Notes: a model not told the origin generated them from the letters alone. DNA of 64,000 nucleotides from Citreimonas salinaria (GCF_900107235.1 NZ_FNPF01000006.1:62001-126000); one strand, 5' to 3'; shown: positions 24,936 to 34,362, counted from the first letter of the stretch. Numbers and translations: made by a program.

Positions 24936-24978
24936 GCCACCGCCCTTTTTCGTGAACGCTTCCGCAAAAGCGCCCGCA

Positions 24979-25006
24979 TTGCAACCCGGGACCGTTCTGC
25001 TGTATC
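24979..25006 (+). promoter_or_regulatory. candidate sigma-70 promoter of miaB
   Basis: TTGCAA (24979-24984), 16 bases, TGTATC (25001-25006), ending 36 bases before the miaB start codon, in the gap to the divergent hypothetical gene. Confidence 0.4.
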
Positions 25007-25042
25007 GCACCCGCTGAGCCCGAAGCCGCAGGACGCCACGCC

Positions 25043-26353
25043 ATGCCCCAGGACAAGAAGCTGTATATCAAGACCTACGGCTGCCAGATGAACGTCTACG
25101 ACAGCGAGCGCATGGCAGAGGCGATGGGCGGGCAGGGCTACGTCACCACCGACAGCCCCGACGACGCCGACATGATCCTGCTCAACACCTGCCACATCCG
25201 CGAGAAGGCCGCCGAGAAGGTCTATTCCGAGCTGGGGCGCTACAAGCACCTGAAGGCGGAGAAGCCGGACCTGAAGATCGGCGTGGCGGGCTGCGTGGCG
25301 CAGGCCGAGGGGCAGGAGATCATGCGCCGCCAGCCGATGGTGGACCTGGTCGTCGGCCCGCAGAGCTATCACCGGCTGCCGCAGCTCGAGGCGCGGGCGC
25401 GCGCGGGCGAGAAGGCGCTGGACACGGATTTTCCCGAGGACGACAAGTTCGAGACGCTGAAGACGCGGCCCAAGGCCAAGCGCGGCCCGACCGCGTTCCT
25501 GACGGTGCAGGAGGGTTGCGACAAGTTCTGCGCCTTCTGCGTCGTCCCCTATACGCGTGGCGCCGAGGTGTCGCGTCCGGCGGATCGCATCATGACCGAG
25601 GCGCGCGATCTCGTGGAGCGGGGCGTGCGGGAACTGACGCTGCTGGGCCAGAACGTCAACGCCTATCACGGGCACGAGGGCGGCCTCGCCGGGCTGATCC
25701 GCGAACTGGCGACGATCGAGGACCTCAAGCGCATCCGCTTCACCACCTCGCACCCGAACGACATGGACGACGACCTGATCGCCGCGCACGGCGATTGCGA
25801 CAAGCTGATGCCCTACCTGCACCTGCCGGTTCAGGCGGGGTCCGACCGCATCCTCAAGCGGATGAACCGCCAGCACACGGCCGAGCAGTACATCCGGCTG
25901 ATCGAGCGCCTGCGCGCCGCGCGGCCCGACCTGCACCTGTCGGGCGATTTCATCGTCGGCTTCCCCGAAGAGACGGAAGAGGACTTCCAGGCCACGCTCG
26001 ACCTGATCGAGGAGGTCCGCTACGGCTCGGCCTTCTCGTTCAAGTACTCGACCCGCCCCGGCACGCCGGCGGCCGAGCGCGACCAGCTGCCCGAGGACGT
26101 CAAGGACGACCGCCTGAAGCGCCTGCAGGCGCTGCTGACACGCCAGCAGCGCGCCCTGCAGGACGAGATGGTGGGCCGGACGGTGAAGGTGCTGTTCGAG
26201 AAAGCGGGGCGATTCGCGGGCCAGATGGTCGGAAAAAGCGAGTACCTGCACGCGGTGCATGTCGAGAGCGACACAATCGTCCCCGGATCGCTGCATTCGG
26301 TCAGCATCGAGCATTCCGGCGCGAACTCGCTGTCGGGGCGGCTGGTCGCCTGA
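25043..26353 (+). CDS. miaB: tRNA i6A37 methylthiotransferase MiaB
   Basis: MiaB is a radical-SAM enzyme that adds a methylthio group to N6-isopentenyl-A37 of tRNAs reading UNN codons. The 436-aa protein has the N-terminal UPF0004 domain with three cluster cysteines ([22 protein letters not shown]), the radical-SAM CxxxCxxC in [10 protein letters not shown] near residue 158, and a C-terminal TRAM domain from about residue 370. All six cluster cysteines are present. A sigma-70-like promoter lies just upstream. Confidence 0.94.
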   Translation: MPQDKKLYIKTYGCQMNVYDSERMAEAMGGQGYVTTDSPDDADMILLNTCHIREKAAEKVYSELGRYKHLKAEKPDLKIGVAGCVAQAEGQEIMRRQPMVDLVVGPQSYHRLPQLEARARAGEKALDTDFPEDDKFETLKTRPKAKRGPTAFLTVQEGCDKFCAFCVVPYTRGAEVSRPADRIMTEARDLVERGVRELTLLGQNVNAYHGHEGGLAGLIRELATIEDLKRIRFTTSHPNDMDDDLIAAHGDCDKLMPYLHLPVQAGSDRILKRMNRQHTAEQYIRLIERLRAARPDLHLSGDFIVGFPEETEEDFQATLDLIEEVRYGSAFSFKYSTRPGTPAAERDQLPEDVKDDRLKRLQALLTRQQRALQDEMVGRTVKVLFEKAGRFAGQMVGKSEYLHAVHVESDTIVPGSLHSVSIEHSGANSLSGRLVA

Positions 26354-26354
26354 T

Positions 26355-26371
26355 CTGACCCCGGAGGTCAG
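26355..26371 (+). terminator. hairpin after miaB
   Basis: CTGACC and GGTCAG form a perfect 6-bp stem with the loop CCGGA directly after the miaB stop codon. There is no T run right after it, so it is a weak terminator or an mRNA end-protecting hairpin. Confidence 0.35.
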
Positions 26372-26568
26372 GCCAAACCCTTGTTTCGTAAGGATTGGAC
26401 GCGGCTGGCCGCGTTCGGTCCCGGTGCCCGTGCGACTCGGCCGCTTCAGGCGGCGCGTGACGTGGCGATGATTTCTCGTAAATCGTTGATATAGGGGTAT
26501 GGTCGATGCGGGGTCACGCTTTCGTGTGCGCCGCCCCACGCAACAGGGACAGTGAAAAGGGACAGCAA

Positions 26569-26991
26569 ATGTCGACGACAGTTCGGAGCCTCCGGTCCGG
26601 CGTCGCGGCCTTCGTGGCGGGCCTCGTGCTTGCGACGCATGGTGCGGCGGCGCAGGAACGGCCGCTGGTTATCGACGCCGCCACCGGCGAGGCGATGCGG
26701 GTCGATGGCCTCAGCGACAGCGCGATGGCGCGCCTGAAGGGCGGCGGCGAGGTGATCGCCAGCACGCAGAGCGGCGGCCGGATGGTGCTGCGCGGCGAGA
26801 TCTACCGCCCCGGCATCTGGACCGATCCGGACGGGTGCCAGCACTGGGTGATGGACGACGGTTCGGAAGGGTACATGGCGCCGATCCTGCAGCGCAACGG
26901 GATGCCGGTCTGCAACGGCGGCCCGCGCGCGCAGACCGAGCAATTCGTGATCCGCAAATACGACGTGCCCTACAGCGGCAAGTACAAATAA
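26569..26991 (+). CDS. secreted protein with a GIW-x5-CQxW-DDG-EGY module, paralogue 1
   Basis: The 140-aa product has a signal peptide (RSGVAAFVAGLVLATHGAAAQ, cleavage after AAA-Q) and then a periplasmic domain. Its core, about residues 83-116, contains GIWTDP, GCQHW, MDDGSEGY and MPVC. The same module occurs in the next gene, at about residues 39-73. Two cysteines 25-26 residues apart are shared and may form a disulfide. I know no function. AAAAGGGA precedes the ATG; the frame is open to 26506 without a better site. It is followed 12 bp later by its paralogue. Confidence 0.65.
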   Translation: MSTTVRSLRSGVAAFVAGLVLATHGAAAQERPLVIDAATGEAMRVDGLSDSAMARLKGGGEVIASTQSGGRMVLRGEIYRPGIWTDPDGCQHWVMDDGSEGYMAPILQRNGMPVCNGGPRAQTEQFVIRKYDVPYSGKYK

Positions 26992-27003
26992 GGAGCGCAC
27001 GGC

Positions 27004-27318
27004 ATGACGAAGGCACTCATCCTTGCCGCCGCCGGCGCATTGGCGCTGGCCGGCTGCAGCAACAACCCCGACAAGGACAACGACCGTCAGACGGTCGACC
27101 GGCAGGGCGCGCTCGCGAACATGCAGGCGGGTATCTGGTATTCGCCGCAGGGCTGCCAGTACTGGATCATCGACGACGGCGTCGAGGGCTATCTGACGCC
27201 GCGCTACAACCCCCAGACGGGCAAGCCGGTCTGCGTGACGGTGCCGTCGGATTTCCCGGGCCTCGCCACGGGCAACTTCAAGGGCGGCGCGACCAGCGTC
27301 ATCGGCGACCCGATCTGA
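27004..27318 (+). CDS. lipoprotein with the same module, paralogue 2
   Basis: A 104-aa lipoprotein: signal peptide with the lipobox LALAGC (Cys19) and a polar linker, then GIWYSP, GCQYW, IIDDGVEGYLTP and GKPVC, closely matching the previous protein. Ser at +2 after the lipid Cys favours the outer membrane. The two genes are 12 bp apart and form an operon. They probably arose by duplication; one is soluble, the other lipid-anchored. Function unknown. Confidence 0.68.
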   Translation: MTKALILAAAGALALAGCSNNPDKDNDRQTVDRQGALANMQAGIWYSPQGCQYWIIDDGVEGYLTPRYNPQTGKPVCVTVPSDFPGLATGNFKGGATSVIGDPI

Positions 27319-27373
27319 GCCGGGCGGCGGTGATCCGGACCCGGTCCGGCACCCCCTCGGTAACGCTCTTTTG

Positions 27374-27400
27374 CGCGGCGGCGGATCTTTCGCCGCCGCG
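27374..27400. terminator. strong hairpin between the lipoprotein gene and phoH
   Basis: A perfect 10-bp G+C stem (27374-27383 with 27391-27400) with the loop GATCTTT. No T run follows on the plus strand. It probably marks the 3' end of the two-gene unit. Confidence 0.4.
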
Positions 27401-27475
27401 TCGCGTTGCGGCGGTGGTTGCCTTGCCCGCGCGCGCTTGGCACGGTAGACGCGATCAGCATCGCAGGAGACATGC

Positions 27476-28450
27476 GTGACCCCAGTCGCCCCGGCCGAAG
27501 CCGTTCTGGAATTTCCCGACAACCGACTTCTGATCGACCTGTGCGGCGAATACGACCGCAATCTGACCGACATCGAGGCCCGGACCGGCGTGCAGATCCT
27601 GCGCCGGGGCAACCAGCTTGCGCTGCACGGCCCCGCCGAGGCGCAGGACGAGGCCGCCGAGGTGCTGCGCGCGCTCTACGACCGGCTGGAGCAGGGCCGC
27701 GACGTCGGCAAGTCCGAGATCGACCGCCAGTTCCGCATGGCCGACGAGGCCGAGGATCTCTCGCAGATGGAGATGTTCGGCGGCGGCACCGTCGAGATCA
27801 AGACCCGCAAGAAGCTGGTCGAGCCGCGCACCGACGCGCAGAAGGCTTATGTCCGGTCGCTGTTCGCCAACGAATTGGCATTCGGCATCGGCCCGGCGGG
27901 CACCGGCAAAACCTATCTGGCCGTCGCCGTCGGCGTGAACATGCTGGTCACCGGGCAGGTCGACAAGATCATCCTGTCGCGCCCCGCGGTCGAGGCGGGC
28001 GAGAAGCTGGGTTACCTTCCCGGCGACATGAAGGAGAAGGTCGACCCCTACATGCAGCCGCTCTACGACGCGCTGAACGACTTCCTTCCGGGCAAGCAGC
28101 TTGCCCGCCTGATGGAGGAGAAGACCGTCGAGATCGCGCCGCTGGCCTTCATGCGCGGCCGCACCCTGTCGAACGCCTTCGTGGTGCTGGACGAGGCGCA
28201 GAACGCGACGTCGATGCAGATGAAGATGTTCCTGACGCGCCTCGGCGAAGGCTCGCGCATGGTGATCACGGGCGACCGCACGCAGGTCGACCTGCCGCGC
28301 GGGGTGCCCTCGGGGCTGGCCGATGCCGAACGGCTGCTGGCGGCGATCACGGGGATCAGCTTCAACTACTTCACCGCCAAGGACGTGGTGCGCCATCCGC
28401 TGGTCGCCGCGATCATCGAGGCTTACGAAGCCGACCACCCCGCCGGATGA
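27476..28450 (+). CDS. phoH: PhoH-family ATPase
   Basis: A 324-aa PhoH-like protein: a KH-like N-terminal region (about residues 1-110), Walker A GPAGTGKT near residue 139-146, and Walker B VVLDEAQNAT. Family members are linked to RNA metabolism and commonly sit next to ybeY, as here. The start is GTG at 27476 with GCAGGAGA five bases before it; an ATG at 27472 is in another frame. Only four bases separate it from ybeY. Confidence 0.9.
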   Translation: MTPVAPAEAVLEFPDNRLLIDLCGEYDRNLTDIEARTGVQILRRGNQLALHGPAEAQDEAAEVLRALYDRLEQGRDVGKSEIDRQFRMADEAEDLSQMEMFGGGTVEIKTRKKLVEPRTDAQKAYVRSLFANELAFGIGPAGTGKTYLAVAVGVNMLVTGQVDKIILSRPAVEAGEKLGYLPGDMKEKVDPYMQPLYDALNDFLPGKQLARLMEEKTVEIAPLAFMRGRTLSNAFVVLDEAQNATSMQMKMFLTRLGEGSRMVITGDRTQVDLPRGVPSGLADAERLLAAITGISFNYFTAKDVVRHPLVAAIIEAYEADHPAG

Positions 28451-28454
28451 GCCC

Positions 28455-28970
28455 GTGCTGACCGAGACGATCATCGAGGACGAGCGCTGGCGCGACGCCG
28501 ACCTGCCCGCGCTGGCCGAACGCGCGGGGCAGGCGGCGCTGGCGCATCTGGGGCTGGACCCGGCGCTGTTCGAGATCGCCGTGCTGGGTTGCGACGACAC
28601 GCGCATGGCCGCACTCAATGCCGATTTCCGCGGCAAGCCACGCGCCACCAACGTGCTCAGCTGGCCCGAGGTCGACCTGTCCCCGGACATCCCCGGTGCC
28701 GTGCCCGAGCCGCCCGAGCCGGGCACCCCCGACGACCCCGAGCATCTGGGCGACGTCGCACTGGCATACGAGACATGCACCGCCGAGGCGCAGGCCGGCG
28801 GAACCCCGCTTGCGGCGCATGTGACGCACCTCGTGGTGCATGGGGTGTTACATCTTCTGGGCTACGATCACGAAGACGATTCCGATGCCGGCCTGATGGA
28901 ACGGATCGAGGTCGAGACACTTGGCAAACTGGGTTTGCCGGACCCATATAGGGAACGAGAGGGACGATGA
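28455..28970 (+). CDS. ybeY: endoribonuclease YbeY
   Basis: YbeY is a zinc-dependent single-strand endoribonuclease for 16S rRNA 3'-end maturation and ribosome quality control. The 171-aa protein has the zinc site HxxxHxxxxxH as HGVLHLLGYDH and an acidic Asp/Glu-Pro-rich insertion (residues 70-97) before the ALA-like core. The start is GTG at 28455, four bases after phoH; the frame is open much further upstream inside phoH but not used. It overlaps corC by four bases (ATGA). Confidence 0.88.
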   Translation: MLTETIIEDERWRDADLPALAERAGQAALAHLGLDPALFEIAVLGCDDTRMAALNADFRGKPRATNVLSWPEVDLSPDIPGAVPEPPEPGTPDDPEHLGDVALAYETCTAEAQAGGTPLAAHVTHLVVHGVLHLLGYDHEDDSDAGLMERIEVETLGKLGLPDPYREREGR

Positions 28971-29965
28971 CGTCCGACACTGGTAAGGCGACGATGGGCG
29001 ATACAGACGACTCGTCTAATGCAGCGCAGGGCGCGCACGAGACGAAGCACGACACCTACGATGGCGGGGAGACCGCCGAGCAGGGCGGCATGTTGCGACG
29101 GCTGAGGGGCTTCTTCGCCTCCGACACGCAGCCGGGCGGCGATTCCTCCGGCACGGACCAGCAACCGCGCGCGCGGTCGCACGGGCTGGTCAACCTGCGC
29201 CGCATGCGGGTAGAGGACGTGGCGATACCCAAGGCCGACATCGTCGCGATCCCCATGACCATCACCAAGGACGATCTCGCGCAGGTGTTCCGCGATACCG
29301 GGCTGACGCGGCTTCCGGTCTATGACGGCACGCTCGACACGCCCGTCGGCATGGCGCACCTGAAGGATTTCGCGCTGGGCCACGGCATGGGCCAGACCGG
29401 CCAGCGCTTCAACCTCAAGCGGATGCTGCGGCCGCTGCTGTATGTCCCGCCCTCGATGCCGATCGGCGTGCTGCTGACAAAGATGCAGACCGAGCGCCGG
29501 CACATGGCGCTGGTGATCGACGAATACGGCGGCGTAGACGGGCTGGTCACGATCGAGGACCTGATCGAACAGGTCATCGGCGAGATCGAGGACGAGCACG
29601 ACATCGACGAGGCACGCAACTGGACCCGCGAGAAGACCGGCTGCTACCTCGTGCTGGCCAAGACGCCGCTGGAGGAATTCGAGCATGAGCTGGGCCTCGA
29701 GCTGACCGACCACGAGGATATCGACGCCGAGGAGATCGACACGCTGGGCGGGCTGGTCTTCATGCTGGCGGGCCACGTCCCCGCACGCGGCGAAGTGGTG
29801 CCGCACCCGGCGGGGCTCGATTTCGAGGTGGTCGACGCCGATCCGCGCCGTATCAAGCGCCTGCGCGTGCGTCTGGGCGCCGCGCGCAACGGCGTGGCCG
29901 GCCGGCCCGCGCCGGCGACCGAGACACTTGCGCCGCTCCGCGCGGCCGAGCCGGGGCGTGGCTGA
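28967..29965 (+). CDS. hemolysin-family CBS-domain protein (CorC/HlyC type)
   Basis: A 332-aa cytoplasmic protein with two CBS domains (about residues 85-205; MRVEDVAIPKADIVAIP opens the first) and a C-terminal CorC/HlyC transporter-associated domain (about residues 225-310; LGLELTDHEDIDAEEIDTLGGLV). It lacks the DUF21 membrane domain, so it is the short CorC type linked to Mg/Co efflux. It is coupled to ybeY in front and overlaps lnt behind; the order phoH-ybeY-corC-lnt is widely conserved. Confidence 0.88.
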   Translation: MTSDTGKATMGDTDDSSNAAQGAHETKHDTYDGGETAEQGGMLRRLRGFFASDTQPGGDSSGTDQQPRARSHGLVNLRRMRVEDVAIPKADIVAIPMTITKDDLAQVFRDTGLTRLPVYDGTLDTPVGMAHLKDFALGHGMGQTGQRFNLKRMLRPLLYVPPSMPIGVLLTKMQTERRHMALVIDEYGGVDGLVTIEDLIEQVIGEIEDEHDIDEARNWTREKTGCYLVLAKTPLEEFEHELGLELTDHEDIDAEEIDTLGGLVFMLAGHVPARGEVVPHPAGLDFEVVDADPRRIKRLRVRLGAARNGVAGRPAPATETLAPLRAAEPGRG

Positions 29966-31463
29966 CATCGGGGCGCGATCGCGACCGGATTCGCGGCGCG
30001 CGATGCGGCTGCGCGGGCACACGGCGCTGGCCTTCGTGGCCGGCGCGGTCATGGCGCTGGGCACGCCGCCCTACGACCTCTGGCCGCTGGCGATCCTGTC
30101 CATCGCCGCGATCTTCGCGATTTTGCGAAACGCGCGCCGTTGGGCCTTGGCGGGCTGGGCGGCGGGTACGGGCTATTTCGGCGTCAGCCTGTCCTGGATC
30201 GTCGAGCCGTTCTTCATCGAACCCGAGATCTACGGCTGGATGGCGCCCTTCGCGCTGGTGGGCCTTGCCGCCGGGCTGGCATTGTTCTGGGCGGCGGCCT
30301 TCGGCCTTGCCGCGCGGCTGAAGGCCAAGCGATTCCTCGCCCTGGTCGTGCTGTGGACGGCGGCCGAACTTGCGCGCAGCACGGTGCTGACGGGCTTTCC
30401 CTGGTCGCTGGTCGGCTATCTCTGGCTCGAGACGCCGGTGATCCAGTGGGCGGCGGTCGCCGGGCCCCACGGGCTGACCTTCGCGACGCTGGGACTGGCC
30501 GCGCTGGCGGCGTCGGGCCGGCGCCCGGCGCTGGGCGCGGGGCTTGGCGTGGCGGTCCTGTGGGCCGGCGGGGTCTGGCTGACGCCGCCGATGCAGGACC
30601 TGTCGGACCGGCCCGTGGTGCGCCTCGTCCAGCCGAACGCGCCGCAGACGGAAAAGTGGGACCCGGAGCGCCAGCGCATCTTCTACGAGCGCCAGCTCGA
30701 CTTCACCGCCGCGCCGGCCGACGATCCCGCCCGCGCGCCTTCGCTGGTGGTCTGGCCGGAAACCGCCTTGCCGATGCTGCTGGAGGACGCCGGCAATGCC
30801 TTCGCCGCCATGACCGACGCGGCCGAGGGCACGCCCGTCGCCACCGGCATCCTGCGATACGAGGACGGGCGCTACTACAACGCGCTGGTCCTGGTCGAGA
30901 ACGGCGCCGCCACGCAGCTATACGACAAGCACCACCTGGTGCCCTTCGGCGAGTACATGCCGCTGCCGGGGCTGGTGTCGCGGCTGGGCCTGCGGGCGCT
31001 GGCGGCGCGCGCCACCGGGGGCTTCGCCGCAGGTCCCGGCCCGCGCCCGATGCCGCTGGGCCCGCTGGGCACGGCGCTGCCGCTGATCTGCTACGAAGCG
31101 GTCTTTCCCCAGGACATCAACGCCGCCGGCTTCCGCCCCGATTGGATGCTGCACGTGACCAACGACGCGTGGTTCGGCACCTGGTCGGGTCCCTACCAGC
31201 ACCTGGCGCAATCGCGCATCCGCGCGATCGAGCAGGGCGTGCCGTTGCTGCGCGCCGCCAATACCGGCGTCTCGGCCGCGATCGACGGGGCGGGGCGGGT
31301 GCTGGCCTCGCTCGATCTGGGGCAGGCGGGGTTCGTCGACGCGCCCCTTCCGCCGCCGCTGCGGATCACGCCCTACAGCCGCACGGGAGACTGGCCGATC
31401 CTGGTGTTGCTCATCGGCGCGATAGCGTTCGCCGTGTTGCGCGGCAGACGCGAAACCGTTTGA
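29958..31463 (+). CDS. lnt: apolipoprotein N-acyltransferase Lnt
   Basis: Lnt adds the third acyl chain to the N-terminal Cys of lipoproteins at the periplasmic face of the inner membrane. The 501-aa protein has six to seven N-terminal helices and a C-terminal nitrilase-like domain with the catalytic Glu (VVWPETALP), Lys (DKHHLVPFGEYMP) and Cys (LICYEAVFP). GTG at 29958 overlaps the corC stop by 8 bp and gives a near E. coli length (512); ATG at 30003 is the alternative. Confidence 0.9.
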   Translation: MADIGARSRPDSRRAMRLRGHTALAFVAGAVMALGTPPYDLWPLAILSIAAIFAILRNARRWALAGWAAGTGYFGVSLSWIVEPFFIEPEIYGWMAPFALVGLAAGLALFWAAAFGLAARLKAKRFLALVVLWTAAELARSTVLTGFPWSLVGYLWLETPVIQWAAVAGPHGLTFATLGLAALAASGRRPALGAGLGVAVLWAGGVWLTPPMQDLSDRPVVRLVQPNAPQTEKWDPERQRIFYERQLDFTAAPADDPARAPSLVVWPETALPMLLEDAGNAFAAMTDAAEGTPVATGILRYEDGRYYNALVLVENGAATQLYDKHHLVPFGEYMPLPGLVSRLGLRALAARATGGFAAGPGPRPMPLGPLGTALPLICYEAVFPQDINAAGFRPDWMLHVTNDAWFGTWSGPYQHLAQSRIRAIEQGVPLLRAANTGVSAAIDGAGRVLASLDLGQAGFVDAPLPPPLRITPYSRTGDWPILVLLIGAIAFAVLRGRRETV

Positions 31464-31486
31464 CCGGCCGCCCGCGCGGGCATAAC
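31460..31486 (+). promoter_or_regulatory. candidate promoter of metK
   Basis: TTGACC (31460-31465, overlapping the lnt stop), 15 bases, CATAAC (31481-31486). The spacing is short. It would start transcription just before the riboswitch stem at 31507. An AT-rich TACTATAAAAAA tract (31494-31505) is another possible -10 region. Confidence 0.3.
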
Positions 31487-31506
31487 CCGGTTCTACTATA
31501 AAAAAT

Positions 31507-31553
31507 GCCGCCACAACGGCTTCCTGGCGTGGCGGCGAGAACATCAATGGAGC
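31507..31553 (+). ncRNA. SAM/SAH riboswitch (translational) of metK
   Basis: A perfect 8-bp stem (31507-31514 with 31529-31536) encloses the highly conserved loop AACGGCTTCCTGGC. Downstream, ATGGAGC (31547-31553) holds GGAGC, which pairs with the loop GCTTCC to make the pseudoknot. This is the SAM/SAH riboswitch class known in front of metK in Rhodobacterales. GGAG is also the Shine-Dalgarno of metK (ATG at 31558), so ligand binding hides the ribosome site and lowers SAM synthetase production when SAM is plentiful. Confidence 0.9.
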
Positions 31554-31557
31554 GTTC

Positions 31558-32724
31558 ATGTCCCGACAAGATTACACGTTTACCTCGGAATCCGTTTCCG
31601 AGGGCCACCCGGACAAGGTCTGCGACCGGATTTCCGACGCCGTCCTCGACGCGCTTCTGCGCGAGGAGCCCGAGGCCCGCGTCGCGTGCGAGACCTTTGC
31701 CACTTCCAGCCTGGTGGTCATCGGCGGCGAGGTCGGGCTGAGCGACCAGGAGCGGCTCAAGGATTACATGGGCCGGATCGGGCAGATCGCCCGCGATTGC
31801 ATCAAGGACATCGGCTACGAGCAGGAGAAGTTCCACTGGAACACGCTGCACGTGCTGAACTTCCTGCACGAGCAATCGGCTCATATCGCGCAAGGTGTCG
31901 ACCGCGACGGGGCGGGTGACCAGGGGATCATGTTCGGCTTCGCCACGAACGAGACGCCCGACCTGATGCCGGCGCCGATCCAGTACGCGCACAAGATCCT
32001 CGAACGGCTGGCGCATGCCCGCAAGTCCGGCGCCGAGCCGCTGCTGCGCCCCGACGCCAAGTCGCAGCTTTCGGTGCGCTACGAGGGCGGCAAGCCGGTC
32101 GAGGTGACCTCTATCGTGCTGTCCACCCAGCACGAATCCGAGGACCAGACCAGCGGCGACATCCGCGCCATCGTCGAGCCCTACATCCGCGAGGTGCTGC
32201 CCGCCGACTGGATCACCGACGACACGATCTGGCACGTGAACCCCACCGGCACCTTCGTGATCGGCGGGCCTGATGGCGACGCGGGCCTGACCGGGCGCAA
32301 GATCATCGTCGACACTTATGGCGGCGCGGCCCCGCACGGCGGCGGCGCGTTCTCGGGCAAGGACCCGACCAAGGTCGACCGCTCGGCCGCGTACGCCGCG
32401 CGCTACCTGGCCAAGAACATCGTCGCCACCGGCGCGGTGGGCCGCTGCACCGTGCAGCTGTCCTACGCCATCGGCGTGGCCGAGCCGCTGTCGATCTACG
32501 TCGACACCCACGGCACCGGAGACGTCCCCCCCGAGGCGATCGAGCTTGCCATCCGCAAGTGCATGGACCTGACCCCGCGCGGCATCCGCGAGAAGCTGCA
32601 GCTGAACAGGCCGATCTACGAGCGCACCGCCGCCTACGGCCATTTCGGCCGCCAGCCCGAGGCCGACGGCGGCTTCTCGTGGGAGAAGACGGACCTGGTC
32701 GAGGAGCTGAAGAAGGCGATGTGA
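31558..32724 (+). CDS. metK: S-adenosylmethionine synthetase
   Basis: MetK makes SAM from methionine and ATP. The 388-aa length is standard. The N-terminal [22 protein letters not shown] (seen in two parts, residues 8-29), the [12 protein letters not shown] motif and [16 protein letters not shown] near residue 260 are all present. The gene is controlled by the SAM/SAH riboswitch whose pseudoknot contains its ribosome site, and ends at an intrinsic terminator (32748-32777). Confidence 0.95.
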   Translation: MSRQDYTFTSESVSEGHPDKVCDRISDAVLDALLREEPEARVACETFATSSLVVIGGEVGLSDQERLKDYMGRIGQIARDCIKDIGYEQEKFHWNTLHVLNFLHEQSAHIAQGVDRDGAGDQGIMFGFATNETPDLMPAPIQYAHKILERLAHARKSGAEPLLRPDAKSQLSVRYEGGKPVEVTSIVLSTQHESEDQTSGDIRAIVEPYIREVLPADWITDDTIWHVNPTGTFVIGGPDGDAGLTGRKIIVDTYGGAAPHGGGAFSGKDPTKVDRSAAYAARYLAKNIVATGAVGRCTVQLSYAIGVAEPLSIYVDTHGTGDVPPEAIELAIRKCMDLTPRGIREKLQLNRPIYERTAAYGHFGRQPEADGGFSWEKTDLVEELKKAM

Positions 32725-32747
32725 CCGCGCTGCGGTGACGGGACGAC

Positions 32748-32777
32748 GGGCGGTGCCGCGCAGGCGCCGCCCTTTTT
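32748..32777 (+). terminator. intrinsic terminator of metK
   Basis: A 10-bp stem with one G-T pair (32748-32757 with 32763-32772, loop GCGCA) followed by TTTTT. Confidence 0.8.
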
Positions 32778-32846
32778 CGTTCCGCGCTGGACTTGGTCGC
32801 AGCGGCGCTATCTTCCGCAGGGGAAAGCAATCGACAGGGGACGACC

Positions 32847-33596
32847 ATGATCCGCAGCATCCTTGCAACCACCGCCGCACTGGTCACCGCGACCGTCGCC
32901 GGCGCCGAGATCTCCGGCGAATACCACAGCTACACCGTCGGCGACCGCGAGTACGAAGGCTACGTCGCGACCAACACCGCGATCGAGCCCAAGGGCACCG
33001 TGCTGATCGTGCACGACTGGGACGGCCTGACGGACTACGAGGAGCGCCGCGCCGACATGCTGGCCGCACTCGGCTACACCGCCTTCGCCATCGACGTCTA
33101 CGGCGCCGACGAGAATCCCACCACGACCGACGAGAACCGCGCCCTGTCCGGGGCGCTCTACGGCGATCGCGAGGAGTTTCGCGCGCGGCTGATGGGCTCG
33201 ATCGCCGAGGCCGCCAACATCACCGGCGCCACCGACGACATGGTGATGATGGGCTACTGCTTCGGCGGTGCGGCAGTGCTGGAAGCGGCCCGCGCGGGCG
33301 CCGACCTGCAGGGCTTCGTCAGCTTCCACGGCGGGCTCGGCACGCCCGAGGGGCAGGATTATTCCGCCACCACCGCGCCGATCCGGTTCTTCCACGGCAC
33401 CGCCGACCCCGTCTCGGGGATGGAGGACTTGGCGGCGGTCCTGAACGAGTTGCAGGAAGCGGGCGTCGACCATGGTGCGCAGGTTTTCGGCGGCGCACGC
33501 CACAGCTTCACGGTCTACGGCTCGGACGACTACGACCTCGAGGCGGACCAGGGCAGCTGGGAGGGCCTGCAGGCGTTCCTGGACGACCGGCTGTAA
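32847..33596 (+). CDS. dienelactone hydrolase-family protein, exported
   Basis: A 249-aa alpha/beta hydrolase with a signal peptide (MIRSILATTAALVTATVAGA). The nucleophile is Cys in GYCFGGA, and Asp (HGTADPVS) and His (GGARHSFT) complete the triad, the Cys-Asp-His set of dienelactone hydrolases. Export to the periplasm is unusual for an aromatic-degradation enzyme, so the substrate is probably different. No degradation genes are nearby. The frame is open to 32793; the ATG at 32847 gives a clean signal peptide. Confidence 0.82.
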   Translation: MIRSILATTAALVTATVAGAEISGEYHSYTVGDREYEGYVATNTAIEPKGTVLIVHDWDGLTDYEERRADMLAALGYTAFAIDVYGADENPTTTDENRALSGALYGDREEFRARLMGSIAEAANITGATDDMVMMGYCFGGAAVLEAARAGADLQGFVSFHGGLGTPEGQDYSATTAPIRFFHGTADPVSGMEDLAAVLNELQEAGVDHGAQVFGGARHSFTVYGSDDYDLEADQGSWEGLQAFLDDRL

Positions 33597-33607
33597 CCCG
33601 CGACCTG

Positions 33608-33635
33608 CCGCCTTGCCCCGCGCGGGGCAGGGCGG
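33608..33635. terminator. strong hairpin between the hydrolase and trmB
   Basis: A 12-bp G+C-rich stem with one G-T pair (33608-33619 with 33624-33635) and the loop GCGC. No T run follows. Thirteen bases later trmB starts, so it may end the upstream transcript or shape the trmB leader. Confidence 0.45.
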
Positions 33636-33648
33636 TAAAGCCCGCGCC

Positions 33649-34362
33649 ATGACCACGTCGAACAAGCATCCCGGCGCGCCCTGGCGCAATTTCTACGGCC
33701 GCATCCGGGGCAAGGGTCTGCGCCCCGCGCAGGAGCGATACCTCGACGAGGACCTCGAGCCCCTGTCGCCCGGACCGGTGGGCTGGGACGTCAATCCCGA
33801 CCGGCATCCGCTCGACCTGGACGCCACCTTCGGCGGCAAGGCCGTCTGGCTCGAGATCGGCTTTGGCGGGGGCGAGCACATGGTCCACCAGGCACAAAGC
33901 AACCCCGGTGTCGGCATCATCGGGTGCGAGCCCTACATGAACGGCGTCGCCATGCTGCTGGGCAAGATCCGCGACGCGGGCGTGACCAACCTGCGCGTCT
34001 GGCCCGGCGATGCGCGCGACCTGATGGACGTGCTGCCCGATGGCTCGATCGGAAAGGCGTTCCTGCTCTATCCCGACCCGTGGCCGAAGAAGAAGCACCA
34101 CCGCCGGCGCTTCGTCACCGACGAACACCTCGAGCCGCTGCACCGCGCGATGGCGTCGGGGGCCGAGTTCCGCGTGGCGACGGACATTCCCGACTACGTG
34201 CGCCAGACGCTGATCGAGGTGCCGAAGGCAGGCTTCGAATGGACCGCCCAGCGGCCGGCCGACTGGCGCGAGGCGTGGCCCGACTGGCTGTCCACGCGCT
34301 ACGAGCAGAAGGCGCTGCGCGAGGGGCGCGTGCCACACTACCTGACCTTCCACCGTCGCTGA
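33649..34362 (+). CDS. trmB: tRNA (guanine-46-N7)-methyltransferase TrmB
   Basis: TrmB methylates G46 in the tRNA variable loop using SAM. The 237-aa protein has the SAM motif [10 protein letters not shown] near residue 68, the family [17 protein letters not shown] segment near 135-150, and [12 protein letters not shown]. The reading frame is open to 33472 inside the preceding gene, but the ATG at 33649 gives the usual length. It lies next to metK, which makes its cofactor, in the same direction. Confidence 0.9.
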   Translation: MTTSNKHPGAPWRNFYGRIRGKGLRPAQERYLDEDLEPLSPGPVGWDVNPDRHPLDLDATFGGKAVWLEIGFGGGEHMVHQAQSNPGVGIIGCEPYMNGVAMLLGKIRDAGVTNLRVWPGDARDLMDVLPDGSIGKAFLLYPDPWPKKKHHRRRFVTDEHLEPLHRAMASGAEFRVATDIPDYVRQTLIEVPKAGFEWTAQRPADWREAWPDWLSTRYEQKALREGRVPHYLTFHRR

